Below are positions 54,177 to 62,901 of a stretch of DNA of 64,000 nucleotides, one piece after another (position 1 is the first letter of the stretch; each line of letters opens with the position of its first letter). The notes beneath the pieces are model-generated. The model was not told the origin of the DNA and ran no database searches. It saw nothing but the letters and a program-made list of their open reading frames with translations. The position numbers were made by a program, and so were the translations under genes. Source of the DNA: CAYSYY01 sp964576115 [NCBI: uncultured Gemmatimonadota bacterium] (GTDB lineage: Bacteria > Blakebacterota > Blakebacteria > Blakebacterales); assembly GCA_964576115.1 (NCBI GenBank), contig CAZNUA010000009.1, positions 3,319-67,318 of the forward strand, in the 5' to 3' direction.

Positions 54177-55670
54177 ATGAGCACCCAGTATCAGAACTAC
54201 ATCGGTGGCGCGTGGGTCGACGCTCTCGGAGGCCAGACCTTCGAGAACCGGAACCCCGCCGACTGGGAAGAGGTCATCGGGCTTTTTCCGAAGTCGACCA
54301 AAGAGGATGTCGACCGGGCCGTCAAGGCCGCCTGGGAGGCCCAGAAAGAGTGGCGCAAGGTACCGGTACCGATTCGCGGTGCCATCATGCAGAAAGCAGC
54401 GGATCTGCTCGCCGAGCGCAAAGAGGACTATGCCCGTGACATGACCCGCGAGATGGGCAAGGTTCTCGATGAAACCCGTGGCGACATCCAGGAAGCCATC
54501 GATACCGGCTACTACGCCGGCGGCGAGGGTCGGCGCTTCTTCGGTCACACCGTACCGAGCGAAATGCGCGACAAGGTGGCCTTCACGGTCCACCTGCCGA
54601 TGGGGGTGGTCGGGGTTATCTGCCCCTGGAATTTCCCCATGGCGATCCCCTCGTGGAAGATCTTCCCCGCCCTGCTGGCCGGGAACGCGGTGGTCTTCAA
54701 GCCCGCCAGCGATGTACCCCTCTCGAGTCACAATTTCGTGCAGACCCTGATCGACGCCGGCGTACCGCCGGGAGTCGTTAACCTGACCCACGGCACCGGG
54801 GGAAGCGTGGGAGGGCCGATCATCGAGCACCCCGACATCCGGGCGCTCTCCTTTACCGGCTCGACCGAAGTGGGCAAGTCCCTGGCCCGGTCCGCGACCG
54901 ACAACCTGAAGCGGGTCAGCCTCGAGCTGGGCGGCAAGAACGCCCAGATCGTCTGGGCCGACGCCGATCTGAACCTGGCTCTGGAGGGCGTGCTCTGGGG
55001 CGCCTTCGGTACCACCGGTCAGCGTTGCACCGCCACCAGCCGCCTGATCCTGCACGCCGATATCCACGACGAGTTCGTCGAGATGCTTACCGCCGCCACC
55101 GAAGCCCTGACGGTCGGCAACGGCCTGGAGCCAGACGTACAGGTCGGCCCGGTGATCAACGAAGGCCAGCTCAAGATCGACGACGATTACGTGAAGATCG
55201 GCCAGGAAGAGGGCGCCACCCTGGTGACCGGCGGCCAGATCCTCTCCGACGGCATCCATGCCAAGGGCTTCTTTTACGCCCCGACCATTTTCACCGGCGT
55301 GACACCCGAGATGCGGATCGCCAAGGAAGAAATCTTCGGCCCGGTGCTCTCGGTTCTGAAAGTCTCGAGCTGGGACGAAGCCGTGGCGGTTCACAACAAC
55401 ACCAGCTACGGGCTGTCCTCGGCGTTCTACACCAACGATCTCAACCTCTCGTGGCACGCCGTGGACGAACTCGAAGCCGGGATCACCTACATCAACGCCC
55501 CCACAATCGGGGCCGAGTGCCACCTGCCCTTCGGCGGTGTGAAGGAGACCGGCAACGGCCACCGCGAGGGAGGATGGGGACCGTACGAGTTCTTCACCGA
55601 GAACAAAACGGTCTACGTCGATTATTCGGGGGCCCTGCAACGGGCTCAGATCGACACCGAAGAGGCCTGA
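54177..55670 (+). CDS. NAD(P)-dependent aldehyde dehydrogenase
   Basis: 497 residues, the usual length. Asn152 in CPWNFPMAIPSWK, Glu250 in SLELGGKN and the nucleophile Cys284 in GQRCTATSR are all present, with the NAD-binding FTGSTEVGK at 226-234. It is closest in pattern to semialdehyde dehydrogenases (2-oxoglutarate semialdehyde/succinate semialdehyde types) and lacks the antiquitin-type NN in its Glu motif. Oxidation of 2-aminoadipate semialdehyde from the lysine transaminase is a plausible role, by context only. The start has AGAGGAG at 54158-54164. Confidence 0.88.
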   Translation: MSTQYQNYIGGAWVDALGGQTFENRNPADWEEVIGLFPKSTKEDVDRAVKAAWEAQKEWRKVPVPIRGAIMQKAADLLAERKEDYARDMTREMGKVLDETRGDIQEAIDTGYYAGGEGRRFFGHTVPSEMRDKVAFTVHLPMGVVGVICPWNFPMAIPSWKIFPALLAGNAVVFKPASDVPLSSHNFVQTLIDAGVPPGVVNLTHGTGGSVGGPIIEHPDIRALSFTGSTEVGKSLARSATDNLKRVSLELGGKNAQIVWADADLNLALEGVLWGAFGTTGQRCTATSRLILHADIHDEFVEMLTAATEALTVGNGLEPDVQVGPVINEGQLKIDDDYVKIGQEEGATLVTGGQILSDGIHAKGFFYAPTIFTGVTPEMRIAKEEIFGPVLSVLKVSSWDEAVAVHNNTSYGLSSAFYTNDLNLSWHAVDELEAGITYINAPTIGAECHLPFGGVKETGNGHREGGWGPYEFFTENKTVYVDYSGALQRAQIDTEEA

Positions 55671-55685
55671 GCGAGGGCCCGGCGG

Positions 55686-56726
55686 GTGGCGGAAGCGCCT
55701 GTAGCGGGAGAGCATACGGCGGGAACGCAAGGAGGAGAAGCGCGGACCGTCCTGGCATCCGTGACAGCCAATCCCGCCCGTCTCGCCGAACTCGAGCAGA
55801 GGGTGTCACAGGTCTCTCTGGAGACCGGGCACCCCCTGAGTCTGGTCGCCACCCGCGAGTCCACAGAGGTCCGTACGGTTCTGCCCGAGGCCGCGATTCT
55901 GCTCACCTACCGCTTCGATCCCGACCAGCTGGCGGCCGCGACCGCACTGGAGTGGATTCACTTCGGGGCCGCCGGTATCGAACACTCGATCTTCCCCGAA
56001 CTGCTGCACAGCGGCGTGCGGATCACGACCGCCAAGGGCATCCACGGCGATGTCATGGCCGAGTACGTCGTGATGGCGATCATCGCTCTGGCCACGGGAT
56101 TGCCGCAGAGCGCAGCAGCCGCCCGCCGCCGGGAGTGGATCGGCCGGGAACTGCGACCGCTGCATCATTCGATCGCCGGGCGGCGTCTGCTCGTGCTCGG
56201 GCTGGGGCACGTCGGCCGGCCGATCGCCCGGCTGGCGGCCGCGCTGGGCATGAAAGTGCGCGGCGTCAGGCGCCGGGCGGGGGAGGGAATCCTGCCCGAC
56301 GGAGTCGGATCGGTCCATACCCTGGCTGAACTCGATGACCTGCTGCCCGAGACCGACTACCTGGTCATCGCCATGCCCCGCACCTCCGAAACCAACCGCC
56401 TGCTCGACCGGCGGCGTCTGCTGGCTCTGCCGGCCGGGTCCGGAATCGTCAACGTGGCTCGGGGCACTCTGATAGACGAAGCGGCTCTGATCGAGGTGCT
56501 CGATTCCGGTCACCTGCGGGGTGCCGTGCTCGACAGTTTCGCAACCGAGCCTCTGCCGGCCGAGAGTCCCCTGTGGGAACATCCGCGGGCGATCGTCACT
56601 CCGCATATCGCGGGCAACTTTGATGACTACACTCGGCGGGTCATAGTACAGTTCTGCGAGAATCTGCGTCGGTACCTGACCGGCGCCGAACTGCTCAACC
56701 CCTACGATCCCGAGGGGGGGTACTGA
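55686..56726 (+). CDS. D-isomer 2-hydroxyacid dehydrogenase
   Basis: 346 residues. Rossmann motif GLGHVGRPIARL; catalytic Arg in NVARGTLIDEAAL, Glu in SFATEPLP and His in TPHIAGN. It would interconvert a 2-ketoacid and a D-2-hydroxyacid with NAD. It is distinct from the SerA-like protein at 11755, with a different N-terminal half. The GTG at 55686 is taken as start although a strong Shine-Dalgarno (AAGGAGGAG, 55729-55737) lies inside the reading frame, with no common start codon in the right place after it; the true start is uncertain. It probably acts in the amino-acid catabolism run. Confidence 0.82.
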   Translation: MAEAPVAGEHTAGTQGGEARTVLASVTANPARLAELEQRVSQVSLETGHPLSLVATRESTEVRTVLPEAAILLTYRFDPDQLAAATALEWIHFGAAGIEHSIFPELLHSGVRITTAKGIHGDVMAEYVVMAIIALATGLPQSAAAARRREWIGRELRPLHHSIAGRRLLVLGLGHVGRPIARLAAALGMKVRGVRRRAGEGILPDGVGSVHTLAELDDLLPETDYLVIAMPRTSETNRLLDRRRLLALPAGSGIVNVARGTLIDEAALIEVLDSGHLRGAVLDSFATEPLPAESPLWEHPRAIVTPHIAGNFDDYTRRVIVQFCENLRRYLTGAELLNPYDPEGGY

Positions 56727-56814
56727 TGCGCCGACGCTCGTGTGCCGTTGCGGCCGGGGGGGCGGGCGCTGAAGAACCGCTTCGATTCGGGGACTGACGA
56801 TCAGGGAGAATCAC

Positions 56815-58197
56815 GTGGAGTTCCCTTCTGAACCGTTCAAGATCAAGGTCGTGGAGCGGATCCGCATGACCACCCCCGCCGAGCGGGAGGACATTCTCCG
56901 CCAGGCGGGCTACAACCTCTTCATGGTCCGGGCCGAGGACTGTCACATCGATCTGCTGACCGATTCGGGCACCTCGGCCATGAGTGACGAGCAGTGGGCG
57001 GGGATGATGCGCGGGGATGAATCCTATGCCTCGAGCCGCTCTTTTTTCCGCTTCGAGTCCGCGGTGCGCAATCTGACCGGTTTCGAACACATCATCCCGG
57101 CCCATCAGGGCCGGGCGGCGGAGAAGATCCTGTTCAGTATCCTCGGCGGACAGGAAAAGGTGGTGCCGAACAACACCCACTTCGATACTACCCGTGCCAA
57201 TGTCGAGTACTCCGGCGCCCGGGCTCTCGATCTGCCGGTTCCCGAGGCCCGCGTGCCGGCCGCCGAACATCCCTTCAAGGGAAACATGGACCTGGAGGCG
57301 CTCGAACGGGTCATTGCCGAGGTCGGGATCGAGAATATCCCCCTGGTCATGATGACGCTGACCAACAACACCAGCGGCGGTCAGCCGGTCAGCCTGGAAA
57401 ACCTGCGCGGGGTGCGGACGATCTGTGACGAGCACGGCATCCCCCTCTACCTCGATGCCTGCCGCTTCGCCGAGAACGCCTTCCTGATCAGGGAGCGGGA
57501 AGAGGGCATGGCTGACCGCTCGATCAGCGAAATCGCCCGGATGATCTTCGACCTGGCCGACGGCTGTACCATGAGCGCCAAGAAGGACGGATTGGCCAAC
57601 ATCGGCGGATTCCTTTGCACCCGGGACGCCGAGCTGGCGACTCAGGCCCGCAACCTGCTGGTGCTGACCGAGGGTTTCCCCACCTACGGCGGACTGGCCG
57701 GGCGCGACCTCGAAGCGGTCGCTCAGGGCCTGGAAGAGGTGGTCCACGAGGACTACCTGAGCTTTCGCATCAACCAGGTCCGCCACCTGGGCGAGATGGT
57801 GAGCCGGACGGGGGTGCCGATCATGAAGCCGGTGGGGGGACACGCGGTGTACCTCGATGCGCGGGCCATGCTGCCGCACATACCCTCGCTCGAATATCCC
57901 GGGCAGGCCCTGACCATCGAACTCTACCGGGAGGCCGGCGTCAGGGGAGTGGAGATCGGCAGCGTCATGTTCAGCCGGCGCGATCCCGAAACGGGGCGGG
58001 AACTCCCGGCCGACCTGGAGCTGGTCAGACTGGCCATCCCGAGGCGGGTCTACACCTGGAGCCACATCAACTACGTGGCCGAAGCCGTGATCCGGGTTCA
58101 CGAGCGGCGCGAAGCCATCCGGGGGGTACGGATCGTCGAGCAGGCCCCGATGCTGCGGCACTTCACCGCCCGCTTCGAACCCTTAACCGATAAATAA
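56815..58197 (+). CDS. tnaA: Tryptophanase
   Basis: 460 residues of the tryptophanase/tyrosine phenol-lyase family, a PLP beta-eliminating enzyme. PLP lysine is Lys257 in SAKKDG. Specificity residues point to tryptophan: Asp124 (HFDTT, where tyrosine phenol-lyase has Thr), Ile381 (VEIGS, where tyrosine phenol-lyase has the phenol-binding Arg) and His449 (LRHFTA, where it has Phe). The product is indole, pyruvate and ammonia. GTG start at 56815 with CAGGGAG at 56802-56808. No TnaC leader or TnaB permease was found. It follows the hydroxyacid dehydrogenase by 88 bases. Confidence 0.9.
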   Translation: MEFPSEPFKIKVVERIRMTTPAEREDILRQAGYNLFMVRAEDCHIDLLTDSGTSAMSDEQWAGMMRGDESYASSRSFFRFESAVRNLTGFEHIIPAHQGRAAEKILFSILGGQEKVVPNNTHFDTTRANVEYSGARALDLPVPEARVPAAEHPFKGNMDLEALERVIAEVGIENIPLVMMTLTNNTSGGQPVSLENLRGVRTICDEHGIPLYLDACRFAENAFLIREREEGMADRSISEIARMIFDLADGCTMSAKKDGLANIGGFLCTRDAELATQARNLLVLTEGFPTYGGLAGRDLEAVAQGLEEVVHEDYLSFRINQVRHLGEMVSRTGVPIMKPVGGHAVYLDARAMLPHIPSLEYPGQALTIELYREAGVRGVEIGSVMFSRRDPETGRELPADLELVRLAIPRRVYTWSHINYVAEAVIRVHERREAIRGVRIVEQAPMLRHFTARFEPLTDK

Positions 58198-58216
58198 AGC
58201 TCGGGTGACATACGTT

Positions 58217-58245
58217 TTGTAAGAGAAGGAGGGCGCGGGTATATT
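58217..58245 (+). promoter_or_regulatory. Promoter of the exported TPR protein
   Basis: TTGTAA (58217-58222) and TATATT (58240-58245, five of six consensus bases) are separated by 17 bases in an AT-rich patch just after the tryptophanase stop. Transcription would start near 58252, about 55 bases before the start codon. Confidence 0.6.
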
Positions 58246-58305
58246 GGGAGCTTTCCGAGGCCCGGAAGCACGTGTCTCCGATACCCGAAACCCGCGTGAT
58301 TGACA

Positions 58306-59628
58306 ATGAGAACGGGAAGAACCGAGCAGGTTACGAAATCGAAACAGGTTGCGGGAGCTGCGGCGGGCCTTGCTGTACTGCTCCTGCTGGCGGTTCCCAC
58401 TCTCGTGCTGGCCCAGGGCGAGGAACAGGAGGGGCCACCTCCGCAGTTGCTCATGAGCAACGCGACGACCTACTACACGACGGCCACCGACAAGGTCCAG
58501 ACCGGGGATGGTAATCCCATCAACGATTACCACGAGGCTATCCGGTACTACCATCTCTACCTCGATGCCGTGCCCGACATCGCCTTCGAAGACTCGGTCT
58601 CGATCTATTCGAAGATCGCCGATTCGTACTGGAAGCTGAGCGATTACGCCTCCAGGAACAACAGTGAGGTGGAGTGGACCGAAGCGCTGGAGTACTACCA
58701 GTGGCTGATCGACCGCGATCCGCCCCAGGAGGACCAGAGCTACAATTACTTCCAGGCCGGATGGGCCAAGGTCCAGCTCGAGGGGTACGCTCCGGCCATG
58801 GAGTACTTCGAGACCTACCTCGAGTTGCGTCCTGAAGACCTCGAAAAGCAGGTCTGGGTAGCCCAGATCTACCTCTCGATCACCAATCCGAACAAGGCTC
58901 TCGATCACTTTCTCTATGTCTTCGAGCGAAATCCCGATTACCCCGATATCGAGCAGCAGGTTCTGAACCAGCGCCTGCGGCTCGAGTTCCGTTACGAGGA
59001 GATCACCTCGCTGCTGGTCGAGAAGCGGCCCGAGACGCCGCAGTACGAGTTCGATCTGGCCCGCTACTACCTGCGGCAGGCCCGCTTCGACGAGGGGCTT
59101 GCGCTGCTGCAGTCGTATCTCGGGAAGCGTCCCGACGACATCGAAGCCCTGAACGCTCTGGCCGATGAGTACGTCCGGCGCGGCAACTACGCCGACGCCC
59201 ACGCCCAGTACGACCGGATCCTGGCCGTCGAGCCTCAGAACATCGATGCTCTGTGCGCCAAGGCCTATGCCTATCTGCAGCAGAACGACATCATGGCCAC
59301 CATCCGGTTGGCCGACCGGGCTCTGAGAGTCGACGCCGATCACCCCTATGCCAACCGGCTCATGGGTGACGCCGGTCAGCAGTGGGCCCTGCGCAAGTTC
59401 GCCGAAGACTATCCCGAGCGCGACCTCTCGCTCATGACCTACGATTACAAACTGCTCATGAAGCGGTTCGCCGATGAGTTCTACGAGAAAGCCAAGGCCG
59501 ATCCGTCACAGCGCTCGCACGCCAACAGCCAGATCACATACCTGCAGCAGTTCTTCCCGCAGCCGCAGGACCAGTTCATGTGGGACCGCAACAAGGATCC
59601 GGTCATTCCCTTCCCGCCGCCGTGCTGA
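58306..59628 (+). CDS. Exported TPR protein
   Basis: 440 residues with a signal peptide (about 1-36, ending VLA-Q). Seven or eight TPR units follow, for example NPINDYHEAIRYYHLYLDAVP, AMEYFETYLELRPEDLEKQ and GNYADAHAQYDRILAVEPQN. No enzymatic motif is present. It is likely a periplasmic or outer-membrane-associated scaffold. The start ATG at 58306 is preferred over the TTG two codons earlier. It has its own promoter and is followed by a strong bidirectional terminator. Confidence 0.85.
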   Translation: MRTGRTEQVTKSKQVAGAAAGLAVLLLLAVPTLVLAQGEEQEGPPPQLLMSNATTYYTTATDKVQTGDGNPINDYHEAIRYYHLYLDAVPDIAFEDSVSIYSKIADSYWKLSDYASRNNSEVEWTEALEYYQWLIDRDPPQEDQSYNYFQAGWAKVQLEGYAPAMEYFETYLELRPEDLEKQVWVAQIYLSITNPNKALDHFLYVFERNPDYPDIEQQVLNQRLRLEFRYEEITSLLVEKRPETPQYEFDLARYYLRQARFDEGLALLQSYLGKRPDDIEALNALADEYVRRGNYADAHAQYDRILAVEPQNIDALCAKAYAYLQQNDIMATIRLADRALRVDADHPYANRLMGDAGQQWALRKFAEDYPERDLSLMTYDYKLLMKRFADEFYEKAKADPSQRSHANSQITYLQQFFPQPQDQFMWDRNKDPVIPFPPPC

Positions 59629-59654
59629 GCCCGACCTGATCAACAGAGCGTGAA

Positions 59655-59690
59655 TGAGAAACGGCCCCGGAAACCCGGGGCCGTTTCTCA
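59655..59690. terminator. Bidirectional terminator between convergent genes
   Basis: A perfect 16-base stem (TGAGAAACGGCCCCGG at 59655-59670 with its complement at 59675-59690) closes on a four-base AAAC loop. It lies 27 bases after the TPR gene and about 125 bases after the minus-strand ABC operon. The stem ends in A/T-rich bases on both strands. A smaller GGCGC/GCGCC hairpin (59790-59804) sits just beyond the stop at 59816. The rest of 59629-59815 shows no gene. Confidence 0.7.
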
Positions 59691-59815
59691 TGGGAGGACG
59701 ATAATACTTCCGCTCCATACCGGACTGTCGCGTTCTATCGCTGTCTGTCGTGTACCCCTTTCGTCTCGTGCTGCATAGACTGCGTCTCCGGCGCGTCGGG
59801 CGCCGCCGGATAGCA

Positions 59816-62218
59816 CTATTTCCGGTCCCACCAGCGCTTCCAGGCCTTGATATCCCAGCCGAATTCCTGACCGGTGGCTTCCTGCAGGGTCTCGATGGTG
59901 CGGCGGTCCCACATGGTCATGCTGTAACGACGCCGGCGTTGGGTACCGTCGCGCGAAGTGACGACGCCGGTGAAGTCCTGCCAGGCCTGGTCGATCAGGG
60001 TGCCGATGAAGTGCCGGTTGCCCTCTTCGACCATGATCCGGAAGGCTTGTAGCGCGTTCTCGGAACTCATGAGGTAGTAGTGACCCTGGTACTGTTCGAA
60101 GTACTTGAGGACGATCCCGTTGTACTCGGGATGCCCCCGATAGGCCAGGACGATAGCGGCCCGGAAGCGTGCCGTACGTTCCTCGGTTTCGTCCCGAGCA
60201 ATCGCCGCGAGCAGTTCGATCCCTGGGTCGCCGAGCCGGGAAAAGAGGGGAATAACAGTCTCTCCCCGTGGATGATACCAGGCCCGCTGCTGAACCTCGA
60301 GGCGCATGAAGGGACGGCTCTCGGTCCAGAAGGAAATGGCGTTCTCCTGGCGCGCTTGAACAAGATCGGTGAGGTAACGCCCGAGCGCTTCCTGTGCCAG
60401 TGAGTATATGCGTATGGCTTCGCGAATCCTCCCCGAGAGATTCCCCCGGTTCCCTGTCCTGGCCCCAAAGGGGATCTCCTTGAGTTGGTCGTAATACTGC
60501 CGCATTGTCGCCAACTCGGTCCGAGCCGCCCGCCAGAGAGCGGCCGGGTATTCAGGTGCGTCCCAGGCCTTCAGATAGGGGAGTATATCCATGTCCGCGG
60601 GAGTGGATTCAGCCCGCTGGTGATGACTTTGATCCAGCCAGAGGGAACGCCTGACCAGATCGGCATCAGCACTCGATCCATGCTCCCGGAACCAGATCTG
60701 AGCCACATTTCTTTTATACCCATCGCTCCTTCTATACCAATCCGTGCGATCATCGGGATCGACCAGGAGCCACGTTTCCATCAGGGAACGGACCTCGGAT
60801 CCGAAGTCGATACCCCACCGAAAGTACCGGCTGCTGAATCGATAGATGACAGAAACGTCATTGTAGGTGAGAAGATCGTTCTGCAGGCTTTCCGTTCCCC
60901 GTGGATCTTCCCGCGCAAAAAGCACCGTGGCGGCCATCAGGCGGACGGTGAGGGAGGGGCTCTCGAGAAAAGAGGCGATCATCTCGGTGTGTTCGGGATG
61001 GTTGGCGACCCCGGCCAGGTGCAGGGCGGTCAACCGGTGCAGGTCGGAGTGATCGGGTTGGGCGGCGACTGTCAGGCAGCGCCCGATCCAGTTCCTGCTC
61101 CGGTGCCTGGCGGCCAGTTCCTCCAGCTCGGTGATATCATCGACCGGCGATCTGTCCCGCAGTGTCACCGGTTCGGGTTGATACTCTTTACCCAGCAGGG
61201 TGTGAGCCGTACGAATGTAATAGTCGTCAGTATAGCTTTGAGGAGAGCGGATGTAGGTGCGCCAGATGAACTGCCGTGCGATTGCGGCCGGTTCACCCTC
61301 GTGCATTGAGGCCCGGGCTTCGATGAACCGGTCGAGCAGAACCTGAAGACTTGCCTCGGGGGGGCCGAGACGGATGGTGAGGTGGTTCAGGTAGCGGCGG
61401 GGCTGCTGCCAGGCGACGCCGGGGGGGATGAAGGTCACCGTCCAGAAGACGACGGCGTAGATGAAGATCGCCAGGCCGCCGACGAATACCGGCCGGCGTA
61501 CGAGGAAGCCGCTTTCTCCTTCTCGGTCGGGCACAGCCACCACGACTGCGGCCACGGCGACGAGCAGAGGGATGAGAATGTCGGCGATCCATCGCCGGCT
61601 CGGTTCGGTGTCAGTTATGGTGTCAGTTATAAAGAGCAGCTTGAGAGGACTTATGGTGAACAGCACGTAGCCGGCGACGATCACGAGGGCCGTTACCAGA
61701 AGTGCCTGAGTCTGCCGGCCGAAGATCCTGCCGAAATAGAGACCGAGGCTGAGACCGGCGGCGGCGATCATGAATCCCCCCAGCCACCGTTCGAAGGCCC
61801 ACGGCGCGGGGATATTCCACTCGATCGGCCAGGCCCCGGTCCAGATCTCGATGACGCCGAGCACGATCATGAAAATGAAGATCTCACCCAACCGCACGCC
61901 GAGCTTGGTGGCGAAGATGTCGTCTTCGGGGATCGGCTTGGCCAGCAAGGGAGTCAGGGTTTCCTGTTCCTGTTCGACGGCGTAGGCGGTCACCCCGAGA
62001 CAGATGGCGATGAAGAGCAGGACGGTGATGACCGAGGTGTGGAATCCGATTCCCCAGATGTAGGCGCTGAATTCCACCGAGTTGTACAGCGTTCTCTGGG
62101 GCGTGCTCATTGCCAGGTGAACGATCATGAAGAGGAAGGCCAGCGTGATGAAAAGCCACGTTTCTCTGACTTCCTTCCACCACAGTTTCTGCTGCTGTTG
62201 GAGCCACCAGTGCTTCAT
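59816..62218 (-). CDS. ABC-2 permease fused to HEAT-like C-terminal domain
   Basis: 800 residues. The first 270 resemble an ABC-2 export permease: a cytoplasmic WWKEVRET start, helices at about 20-37, 52-82, 110-128, 143-163, 170-195, 210-230 and 244-266, and QEQETLTPLLAKPIPEDDIFATKL as the typical cytoplasmic loop. The following 530 residues are hydrophilic and largely helical, with repeated units around LHRLTALHLAGVANHPEHTEMIASFLESPSLTVRLMAATVL and RFRAAIVLAYRGHPEYNGIVLKYFEQY that look like HEAT/armadillo repeats. Such a long tail is not normal for these permeases. It overlaps the next permease gene by four bases. Confidence 0.82.
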   Translation of the reverse strand: MKHWWLQQQQKLWWKEVRETWLFITLAFLFMIVHLAMSTPQRTLYNSVEFSAYIWGIGFHTSVITVLLFIAICLGVTAYAVEQEQETLTPLLAKPIPEDDIFATKLGVRLGEIFIFMIVLGVIEIWTGAWPIEWNIPAPWAFERWLGGFMIAAAGLSLGLYFGRIFGRQTQALLVTALVIVAGYVLFTISPLKLLFITDTITDTEPSRRWIADILIPLLVAVAAVVVAVPDREGESGFLVRRPVFVGGLAIFIYAVVFWTVTFIPPGVAWQQPRRYLNHLTIRLGPPEASLQVLLDRFIEARASMHEGEPAAIARQFIWRTYIRSPQSYTDDYYIRTAHTLLGKEYQPEPVTLRDRSPVDDITELEELAARHRSRNWIGRCLTVAAQPDHSDLHRLTALHLAGVANHPEHTEMIASFLESPSLTVRLMAATVLFAREDPRGTESLQNDLLTYNDVSVIYRFSSRYFRWGIDFGSEVRSLMETWLLVDPDDRTDWYRRSDGYKRNVAQIWFREHGSSADADLVRRSLWLDQSHHQRAESTPADMDILPYLKAWDAPEYPAALWRAARTELATMRQYYDQLKEIPFGARTGNRGNLSGRIREAIRIYSLAQEALGRYLTDLVQARQENAISFWTESRPFMRLEVQQRAWYHPRGETVIPLFSRLGDPGIELLAAIARDETEERTARFRAAIVLAYRGHPEYNGIVLKYFEQYQGHYYLMSSENALQAFRIMVEEGNRHFIGTLIDQAWQDFTGVVTSRDGTQRRRRYSMTMWDRRTIETLQEATGQEFGWDIKAWKRWWDRK

Positions 62219-62901
62219 GAGGTACTCCTTGTCACTTCACCGCGGGCGAAGAACACCGCTGCCAGTGAACCCGAGATCACGATCAGGGCGATATGGGCCC
62301 AGAAATAGCGCCAGGGCGCCTGGTAAAACGGGATCTCCCAGATACCGAGAAAGATCGGCAGGGCCGCCAGGGCGGTGCCGAGAGATCCTCCCACGATGAG
62401 AGCGGTGCTTTGATACGGCACCCGCACCGAGACTGCCGCGGTGACGAGTACGATCACCAGTTGCGCGGCCAGAATCGACAGGGTGGCGTACCAGATCGCG
62501 TAGGGGGGCGTCCAAAGAAAGAGGGAGGGCACCACCGCGTTCAGGCGGATGAGACCGATGGTGGTGAGCGTCACACTCAGGACAAGAGTGAGGACGAGCC
62601 GCAAGCCGATCTTGGCCGCCAGCAGGCGAGTTAGCGGAATCGGCTTGCTGAAAAGGAACTCCTCGGTTTCCTCGTCGCGCTCTCCCACGTGGGCATCCAT
62701 GCCCAGAATCATGGGGATGAGAATCATGGCCACTCCCCAGCCCAGGATGGCGAGCGGTAAAGTGGTGAACCAGTCGGTGTAGTACGAACTGATCTCGCTC
62801 CCGATGGGTTCGATCGGCATGAGGCTGATGGTGACGAGGTAGAAAGCTGCCAGAACCAGGAACCGTGTTCTGATTGCCCGCCACTCCTTCCAGAAGATCA
62901 T
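62215..62901 (-). CDS. ABC-2 type permease
   Basis: 228 residues with six membrane helices and the ABC-2 loop DEETEEFLFSKPIPLTRLLAAKIGLRLV after the second helix. It pairs with the larger ABC-2/HEAT permease encoded downstream and with the ATPase encoded upstream. Its start overlaps the ATPase gene by four bases (ATGA), and its end overlaps the next gene by four. Export substrate unknown. Confidence 0.88.
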   Translation of the reverse strand: MIFWKEWRAIRTRFLVLAAFYLVTISLMPIEPIGSEISSYYTDWFTTLPLAILGWGVAMILIPMILGMDAHVGERDEETEEFLFSKPIPLTRLLAAKIGLRLVLTLVLSVTLTTIGLIRLNAVVPSLFLWTPPYAIWYATLSILAAQLVIVLVTAAVSVRVPYQSTALIVGGSLGTALAALPIFLGIWEIPFYQAPWRYFWAHIALIVISGSLAAVFFARGEVTRSTS

